Assembly: GCF_000485595.1 (NCBI RefSeq)
Contig: NW_014578458.1
Coordinates: 7,618 to 32,887 of the forward strand
DNA length: 25,270 nt
Source: Priapulus caudatus
Taxonomy: Eukaryota; Priapulida; Priapulimorpha; Priapulimorphida; Priapulidae
Direction of reading: 5' to 3'
The position numbers and the translations under genes were made by a program. Positions 19,332-25,270 of the stretch are shown here, one piece after another; position 1 is the stretch's first letter; each line of letters begins with the position of its first letter. The notes under the pieces are model-generated. The model ran no database searches. It was not told where the DNA came from and worked only from the letters and a program-made list of their open reading frames with translations.

Positions 19332-19529
19332 CACAGCGACTCATATTTTTCAAGTAATGTCGTTAATTAAAGATATATATAGTATATTATATTATATATA
19401 TATCATATTATGTTATTACGCGTATAGGTATACGGAATAGATATATAGGTATGGGGAATATAAATATTTTAAATAATTTTTATATTTTAACTGAAATAGT
19501 GTACCCGTTATTAATAGTATAAATCTGCC
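19332..19529. repeat. AT-rich and TATAGGTAT-like simple sequence
   Basis: TATA tracts (19371-19405), then TATAGGTAT-type repeats (19425-19455), then AT-rich DNA. No gene. Confidence 0.7.
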
Positions 19530-19645
19530 GATCCGATTAGAATTTGGCCGAATTTTGGCCGATATTGAAAAAAAGTTTGGCCGTGAGATGGCGTGTGTTT
19601 GGCCGTGAATTCTGTCGACTATCTGGCTATCTGGCTATCTGGTGA
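19530..19645. repeat. TTTGGCCG motif cluster and triple CTATCTGG
   Basis: Four (A/T/G)TTTGGCCG motifs between about 19540 and 19605, then three exact tandem copies of CTATCTGG (19619-19642), followed by GTGAGT. Motif content resembles 7396-7515. Confidence 0.65.
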
Positions 19646-20066
19646 GTATACGGGGATTTTGTTCAAACTCGCATGTTATGGTAGAAAGCTGTTAGCTTTG
19701 TTTCGACCGACTATTTTACTTTTTTGTAGGTTTATATATGAACTAGTAATTGTCTGCTAACATAAATCTGTATGAACCATACTGGTTTACTATCTTATCT
19801 TATATTGCTCAGACTGATATTTCCTGCTCTAACGCCAAAAACCAAAATGGCGATAGCCTACTGTTTTAGCCGCACATTCACAGATCAACATTATGCGTTG
19901 TCTACTAATCTTTAGCGTAAATTTACGCATCACCAATAGTTATTAGTATATATTGTGCACTGAAGAATAATCTTTCACAATTCGATTTATTTTGCCGTGT
20001 GATGAACGAAGACAAATAGCATCACTATCACTGATACTATCATCAGTATTGATCAGCCTAGCTGAG
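19646..20066. other. spacer with no recognised feature
   Basis: AT-rich DNA. I see no gene, repeat family or splice-supported exon. Confidence 0.4.
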
Positions 20067-20138
20067 TAGCTCTAGTACTATAGCCCGCAGGATCGCTGCC
20101 CTGCGGCAGCGATCCTGCGGGCTATAGTACTAGAGCTA
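20067..20138. other. perfect 34-bp hairpin
   Basis: Arms 20067-20100 and 20105-20138 are exact inverted copies with a CTGC loop. TGATCAGCC lies just outside on both sides in direct orientation (20050-20058 and 20138-20146), like a duplicated target or a remnant of a larger fold-back. Confidence 0.95.
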
Positions 20139-20150
20139 TGATCAGCCACA

Positions 20151-20273
20151 CTACTCACTAGGCCTAGTCACTACTGACACTACTAGGCCTACTCACTAGG
20201 TGGTACAATAAATTGAATAATGTAACACAACAGGCCCGGATGGGGCTGGCTACTCTTGTTAGGTTACATTATT
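20151..20273. repeat. ACTAGGCCTA short repeats and 11-bp inverted repeat
   Basis: Several CTCACTAGG/ACTAGGCCTA pieces occur at 20153-20210. Then arms 20216-20226 and 20263-20273 (AATAATGTAAC and its complement) form a stem with a 36-base loop. Confidence 0.7.
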
Positions 20274-20552
20274 GTATCTACAACCACGCCACCGACGCAG
20301 GCACGTGGAACGGTTTAATAATAATTAATATAATATTAATAATAAATAATCATGAAATGTATTTACTACCATGCCAGGCATGGACCCATTGACACTGTCA
20401 TTTTGAAATCTATGAGGAAGAGGGACCACTTGGCACTTGTTTCAAAGGGCCAGAATTCTAAAACGCCTGTTAGTCGGTCTAGATATCACAGTAAAAAAAA
20501 ATTGTCTCCCAATTTAATCGTATACTCCATCGAAATTTTTTAAATAATATTG
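20274..20552. other. spacer with no recognised gene
   Basis: AT-rich. It contains a 63-aa plus frame (20352-20543) without a recognisable family. TATTG at 20548-20552 is the left target duplication of the next element. Confidence 0.4.
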
Positions 20553-21560
20553 CAGGGGTAGAAATTAACTTTTGAACACAGGAGTCAAAATGAGGGAGGC
20601 CGCGGAAAAATTAGGGAGTTCGCAGACGAGGTTCAAAATTAAAGATATTATTAATAACGCATACATGTGCTTATTTTTAAAACGATCATTGCGAGAATTT
20701 TGCTCAGAAAAACTAAATATAGCTGAATATAGTCTCACCTGACAGTGAAAATATCACTGATTACACCAACATTCAAAACACCAATATTTTATGCAGTTAT
20801 AGGATAGAAAAATTGATTTGACCACATCATACCAGCAATACATTTTTTCGAGTCAGGACTTTCAAAAATCACAAATGGCATCTCAAACAAGCGAACATAA
20901 TTAAAACAAAGGGGCATCTATTTGTGTGTGATAAGTATTCTCGCTGGCGGTACGCAACGAGGACTTCTCTCTCCGTCTTCGTTATAGTCCCTAGGACTTT
21001 TGAAGACTAATATTTATGAGGTTACAACTTACACTCTTATTTGTGTTATGCTACTATGCACCTCTGTGTTTACATCTGACCAAAAATATCTCCGGTGCGA
21101 TTTTTGCATTACTGTACCCTTGTTGACGTCTCGCGTACCGCGAGAAAGTGCGAGACATGACAGCGAAAATCAACAAGAGAACGCAAAATTGTAATCGTGC
21201 ATGATTTTGTCTTTGCATTCGCGTTACTAAGACATTTTATTGTTATTTCAAACAATTACTGTTACTCAAGCAACAACAGTAGGCATCATGAGAGTGAGAA
21301 TAAACACTAAAAAATGCTGAAAACAACTCGCAATGATCGCTTTAAGATTCATGCGCTTGCACGTCTGCCAAATTTTCTCTGGACATTAGCTGAAAAATAC
21401 TGTAATTCCGTGAGGTCGGCCGTTCTAATGCACTAGAACGAACTAATTAGTATGGCAGCATTTTCAGGGAGTTACACCGACTCCTGCATAATCAAATCAG
21501 GGAGTCCGACAGTAAATCAGGGAGTATTTGACTCCGGACTCCTGCTAATTTTGCACCTTG
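20553..21560. mobile_element. non-autonomous hAT-like element, 1008 bp
   Basis: Left end CAGGGGTAGAAATTAAC. The right end, read inverted, is CAAGGTGCAAAATTAGC, with 11 of 17 positions equal. It is flanked by TATTG on both sides (20548-20552 and 21561-21565). Both subterminal regions carry repeated GGGAGT/GACTCC motifs (for example near 20580-20620 and 21466-21545), as expected for transposase-binding repeats. The interior has no transposase. The 64- and 65-aa frames inside match nothing known. A second copy begins at 24925. The 5-bp duplication and CAG start suggest a hAT-like group with short duplications, but this is inference. Confidence 0.65.
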
Positions 21561-21599
21561 TATTGTCTGTGATCATGATTCTTAAAAAATGTAATGTAA

Positions 21600-22163
21600 A
21601 AAATGGGAAACTGGTATCCCACCCATCTGGGCTTCTCTGTCATCTGTAGTAACTAATGGTATTTCATGTGAGTCTCCTGCATCGAAAGCTTGTTTTTGTT
21701 GAGTGATCAATTCAAGTTGGGTTTCTCTACTTCTTGTGCAACCCATTTTCCATGTTCAAACTATAAGTTCCCCCTGATGAGCAAAATTGGGTGCCAAACA
21801 ATCCTTTTACCCAAAATAGCCATTTCCCTAAGTGGTGTGTGTTTTCGGTGCGTAAGAACTTATCTCCACATAAGGTTGCTGGTCCTGATAAGGTGCCTGG
21901 TTTTATTTTGCATCATAAAAAATGTAAAATTCTTTGCATTACCCGCTCCAAATCACCCTTGACTTTTACTTACTCGCTGTACCATAAATATCTATCTCTT
22001 ACCCCTACTTACAAATATGTGGGTGTTATTATTAATAGCGATCTTCACTGGAATGCCCACATTGATTACATTGGTACGGCGTAACCTTAGCTTTGCCGAT
22101 TCTAAAACTCGGTTTCTGTTCTCCCCATATTAGAATATCTTTCGCCAGGCTGTTGCCCCTTTA
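21600..22163 (+). pseudogene. non-LTR retrotransposon RT remnant with internal deletion
   Basis: Pieces of LINE ORF2 in order: the linker (TNGISCESPASKA, then LLSDQF after a frameshift near 21690), the first RT block (SPHKVAGPDKVPGF, near 21866-21905), then directly the RT end (KILCITRSKSPLTFTYSL and YKYVGVIINSDLHWNAHI), then after another frameshift near 22080 RRNLS and the SPILEYLSPGC thumb-region piece. The central palm with the catalytic Asp pair is missing, so about 150-200 codons have been deleted between the first block and KILCITR. It is CR1/L2/jockey-like. It cannot make an active enzyme. Confidence 0.75.
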
Positions 22164-22480
22164 AGCGGGGGACACACTATGCGAATTTCGCTGCGATCAG
22201 ATGCGCAGCGAAATTTGCTGCGAAAATATTCGCACTCGCATGCGATAAATTGAGCGGACACGCGATCTACTGTCGCCACACGGCTCCAACCATGGCTCCA
22301 ACAGTCATGTGATCGCTGGTGAAAGATAGTGGCGATACACGTATACACTGATACACGTAATTACTGAATAGCATACTGATCAATGATTCGCTGCATTATA
22401 ACATCAGCCGGTTCTATTTTTGCTTCAATGGACACACAGGGCACGGAATTACGCACGGAAATACGCAATTTTTTTTGGCA
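22164..22480. repeat. MITE-like debris rich in GACACAC and GCGAA motifs
   Basis: Contains GGGGGACACACTATGCG (22167-22183), a hairpin with 12-bp arms (22184-22195 and 22204-22215, AATTTCGCTGCG and its complement), GGACACGCG and ATGGACACACAGG. Similar GCAGCGA-type sequence recurs at 23900-23960. No clean ends, so I list it as debris. No protein recognised. Confidence 0.5.
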
Positions 22481-22489
22481 CCGGTCCAG

Positions 22490-22522
22490 AGGGCTGGTAA
22501 CAGCAATTTTTTTACCAGCCCT
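22490..22522. other. 11-bp hairpin
   Basis: AGGGCTGGTAA at 22490-22500 and its complement at 22512-22522 with an 11-base loop that includes a T run. Confidence 0.8.
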
Positions 22523-22701
22523 CAACATAATTTAGCAGCCCTCACAAATTTTGTTTGTAAAATCAATGCCATGTTTTACGCTTGCATTCTCAATTTTAAA
22601 TTTGTAAAATGTTGATAAATTATGGCGTGATATCCTTCAGGTAAAACTGTAATGTAGGCTATTTGCTCATTAATGCTATAAATAAAAATGTAGGTACTCG
22701 C
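22523..22701. other. AT-rich spacer
   Basis: No gene. It ends with CTCGC (22697-22701), the left target duplication of the next element. Confidence 0.4.
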
Positions 22702-23765
22702 CAGGGCTCAATTTTAACGGTCGTACGACCGGATTTTCTCTCGGGCAACTACAAATTGCTTCCGTGGTTGTCGAGTGTCTAACCTCTATAAAAAAAATTT
22801 ATTCGTAATGCGCGCGTTCATTTTACATACGGCCAGGGTTGCACAATACGCTGCAAACGTACATGTCTAGACACATTGTCTGGCTTGCTTGCTACAATGT
22901 ATAACATCACGTGTTTAACAACACATTAGGCGCGTTCACACACAAGAAAAACCGCGATGCTAATCGCGATGAAATACCGAGATAATTGTGTCGTTGTTCA
23001 CACAGGCGGAAATATCTCGCTAATCGCCGAGCGGGATAATTCTATTAATCGAACTGCGCATGCTCACTGCCGGAATGATGCTCACTGCGCATGCTCAATG
23101 CTCACTCGCTTGGAATGATGGGATAGAAAATACCGGGATTATTTGCGCGAGCGTTCACACACACAAATAATCGCGCTAATTCCAAATAATCGCAGTCAAA
23201 AGTGCGATTTGGAGCGCGATGCTGATCGCAATTATTAGTGAGTATTATTGCGTTCACACTTGTAATAATCTCGGTATTTCGATCGCGATGCAAAAACCGG
23301 ATTTGCATCCCGCTTATTCCGCCAGTGTGAACGCGCCTAATGTTCGTCGTTAATTTTCAATTTTTACTCATCTGTGACTTGCACCAGTGTTGAATTTAGT
23401 AATGTTAGTAGTGTTAGTTAACTTAATGTAAATGTTATGAAATAAATTCATGCAACTTTTAATTACTATTATTATTACGTCATTGATTACCCAGCATCAT
23501 TTACCACAGATTACCAATATTTTATTCTCTTCATATAATGAGTGTGAAACAAAGCGAATGTGCCATTGTCTGCCTGTCACTGGCATACGGACAAAAGTAC
23601 ATGATTAGGCCTTTTGCTTTACAGCACTGAGCATCACGTGAGCAGAGCGCATGCAGCACATGTTTAAATAATATCCGGACAACCAAAACTCTTGAGGGAC
23701 AACCATATGCTACTCTCTTGGTTGTCCTCCGGACAACCCAAAAAAAACCTTAAAATTGAGCACTG
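22702..23765. mobile_element. non-autonomous DNA element, CAG ends, 5-bp target duplication
   Basis: Left end CAGGGCTCAATTTTAA (22702-22717). The right end read inverted is CAGTGCTCAATTTTAA, 15 of 16 equal. CTCGC lies directly outside both ends (22697-22701 and 23766-23770). Right subterminal region: GGACAACC at 23677, 23697 and 23731, and its complement at 23720, four copies in 62 bp. The left side has the looser GGGCAACT and GGTTGTC. It carries a nested 415-bp element and no transposase. Confidence 0.7.
22926..23340. mobile_element. MITE with GGCGCGTTCACAC terminal repeats, nested
   Basis: A perfect 16-bp inverted repeat, TTAGGCGCGTTCACAC at 22926-22941 and its complement at 23325-23340. 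Counting TA as the target duplication gives GGCGCGTTCACAC ends, as in Tc1/mariner-like or Harbinger-like MITEs. The interior repeats GTTCACAC (near 22995, 23152, 23250) and many CGCGAT/TAATCGC motifs, as if built from smaller copies of itself. The 68-aa minus frame at 23102-23308 is incidental. Confidence 0.8.
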
Positions 23766-23770
23766 CTCGC

Positions 23771-24025
23771 TAACACGGCTGAAACCACCGGCTCAGAGTG
23801 CCGGTGTTTTGCCATTGTTACCGACCCTCCAAATAATTTGCCAGCAGATGCCGGTGGGCCGGTACTAATTTTGCGCCCTTGACACTCGATGCAAATCTGT
23901 ACGCAGCGATAAAAATTCGCAGCGAAAATATCAAACATATTTGATAGCTGCGGATAAAATTCGCCATCGCTTGAGACTTGAAATCAAGCTAGTACGTGTC
24001 ATTTCTTAATGTTTATTAATTTCAG
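23771..24025. other. MITE end and debris upstream of the zinc-finger gene
   Basis: TAATTTTGCGCCCTTG at 23866-23881 resembles the right end of the element at 20553-21560 but no matching left end is found. GCAGCGA-type sequence follows (23895-23960). TTTATTAATTTCAG at 24012-24025 is a good 3' splice site for the exon that follows. Confidence 0.5.
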
Positions 24026-24232
24026 ACTTCTAGCCAAGACTAAACACAAGCTGTATTATAATGGAGCAGAATAAGTATGTTGTGTGTGATGTCTGCAAGG
24101 AACAGTTTTCTGATGTGGCTACATTCCCGGAGCGCAAAAAGAACAGAGACACATTTGTGTGTGGCTTGTGTACTGCAAGATTTCATGTGTGTGAAGACTT
24201 TAGCTTGCACAAATCAAACCATGCAGGCGCAG
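24026..24232 (+). CDS. C2H2 zinc-finger protein, first coding exon (coding from 24061)
   Basis: The exon starts after a pyrimidine-rich AG at 24025, so a noncoding exon may precede it. The ATG at 24061 has A at -3 and G at +4. Fifty-seven codons and one base are read up to the donor AG|GTAATG at 24232/24233. Residues 34-54 form a classical C2H2 finger: C-G-L-C, 12 residues, H, 3 residues, H. Residues 9-12 (CDVC) start an incomplete finger with no histidines. It is likely a nuclear DNA-binding protein. No partner or pathway can be inferred. Reading on past the donor gives a stop at 24307, so splicing is the better model. The gene continues out of the window. Confidence 0.55.
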
Positions 24233-24565
24233 GTAATGTAGTTAGAAAATTATGTCAAAATATTAATCATTTTCAAATCATTATCTGTTGTCACTGCAGT
24301 TTTCTGTGATGGCCTAAGATTGTGCACAAATTAATAAGAGAAAGAATTAATTAATCAAAACCAATTTTTACAGAAATGATATTATTTTCACTATCTATTT
24401 ACATATAACATTGATGAAATATCGATAAGGAAAACAGAGCATAGATTTACTAAATTATTTGGTAGATATATTGGATTTAAACTAACTAAATATAATATGA
24501 AGTGAGACATTTTTATGTAACTCACTTGTGCGTATTCTGTATTACACTATATATATGAATTACAG

Positions 24566-24628
24566 TTGTTGGCCATGACTCTGATCATCCATCGGTAAAT
24601 ATGGACCAATCTAGCAGCACCAATGCAG
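24566..24628 (+). CDS. second exon of the zinc-finger gene
   Basis: Bounded by ATTACAG at 24565 and the donor GCAG|GTAAAA at 24628/24629. It is 63 nt (21 codons) and phase 1 on both sides, joining to exon 1 in frame without a stop. It encodes a Ser/Asp/His-rich linker (GHDSDHPSVNMDQSSSTNA), as often found between zinc fingers. The intron before it is 333 nt and AT-rich. No third exon is recognised before 24924. Confidence 0.45.
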
Positions 24629-24924
24629 GTAAAAAACAGTGACACGGAGCCATTTTATCCAGAAAGTTGTTTTACAAGTTCTGTGATGCCTATAGTAATC
24701 TTTCAACTATCTATCTATCGTTTATGCCATGGTGATGCCTAATGTAGCAAAGATGGTTTCTCATTGCTGTATGTCATTTGCAAGCCTTCACATGATTTCC
24801 CTCCTGCATCTAGCCAACCTAATTTCTGTCTGAACTACTTCACTATGCTGTAATGAGGGATCTTACGAGTCCCTTTGCGCGAGCACAGTCTAAAAAATTC
24901 TGTCTTCATTTGTAAATACATGTC
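24629..24924. other. presumed intron
   Basis: AT-rich with a CTAT microsatellite (24705-24720). No exon recognised. Confidence 0.35.
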
Positions 24925-25270
24925 CAGTGGTAGAAATTAACTTTTGAACATGGGAGTCCAACGGACTCCCTACCCTCAAAAAGAGGGAGTCCGCAGTCTG
25001 AGGTTCAAAATAAAAGATATTAACAATAACGCATGTGCTTATATTTAAGATTCATGGGGTTGCACGTCTGCCAAATTTTCTTTGGACAATAGCGATGCTT
25101 TTCCATGGACGCGTCCGCATATTAATTAAATTCCATCAACGCTTGGCATAGCACCACTCGATCAAACAGCTAGCACAACCCCACGACGATTCTGTCTTAC
25201 GAATCGTTACGCCAGTATAGGCTTTTAGGACAGAATTTTAACGGTTTATCTTATATAACGCACACATGCA
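24925..25270. mobile_element. second copy of the hAT-like element, left part
   Basis: Starts CAGTGGTAGAAATTAACTT and matches the left end of the element at 20553. After about 25040 the match jumps to the equivalent of 21344 (AAGATTCATG, then TTGCACGTCTGCCAAATTTT), so about 680 bp are missing between. GGGAGTCC/GGACTCCC (near 24953-24971) forms an 8-bp hairpin in the subterminal zone. The right end is not visible in the window. Confidence 0.65.

Noticed and set aside
22130-22348. 72-aa minus frame
   Set aside because: It crosses the hairpin and MITE debris and overlaps the end of the LINE RT remnant on the other strand. No protein family visible.

Overview
The window is repeat-dense eukaryotic DNA, most likely from an invertebrate animal. 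The evidence is a PIF/Harbinger transposon with its usual gene pair (a HARBI1-type transposase and a Myb/SANT-like protein), chordate/invertebrate-style non-LTR retrotransposon debris, CAG...CTG-ended non-autonomous DNA elements, tRNA-like SINE heads, and one candidate spliced zinc-finger gene start with good AG/GT junctions. There is no bacterial operon structure, no ribosome-binding-site logic and no CRISPR. I cannot name the species.

Layout: 1-2930 is Harbinger copy 1, a broken transposase on + followed by a broken Myb-like gene on -. 3075-4427 is the first copy of a LINE-derived repeat (-). 4640-7635 is complex repeat unit A, which holds an alternating purine/pyrimidine tract, a 25-bp hairpin, a small CAGGGGCG-ended MITE sitting in a CATC-type microsatellite, and a tRNA-Met-like SINE. 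7638-8928 is LINE copy 2. 8929-10700 is Harbinger copy 2, which keeps only the Myb-like gene, here fully open (271 aa). 10700-11160 is an AT minisatellite. 11205-13276 is unit B, an inverted copy of A. 13277-13301 is a 25-N assembly gap. 13302-16225 is unit C, a second inverted copy of A. 16226-18000 is mostly unique DNA with a small LINE endonuclease trace and a possible mitochondrial-presequence ORF. 18000-19331 is LINE copy 3, inverted. 19332-20552 is AT-rich and contains a perfect 34-bp hairpin. 20553-25270 is a stack of non-autonomous DNA elements, two of them with recognisable 5-bp target duplications, a LINE reverse-transcriptase remnant, and the two-exon start of a C2H2 zinc-finger gene.

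Almost nothing here is a working cellular gene. The only good protein-coding candidates are the intact Myb-like ORF (9255-10070, minus) and the zinc-finger exons (24061-24232 and 24566-24628, plus). The order LINE1-A on the left is mirrored by C-LINE3 on the right, so the window is organised as a large imperfect inverted repeat. The copies differ mainly by scattered one-base indels, which looks more like noisy long-read consensus than natural divergence. The layout around the N gap should therefore be treated as possibly an assembly product.
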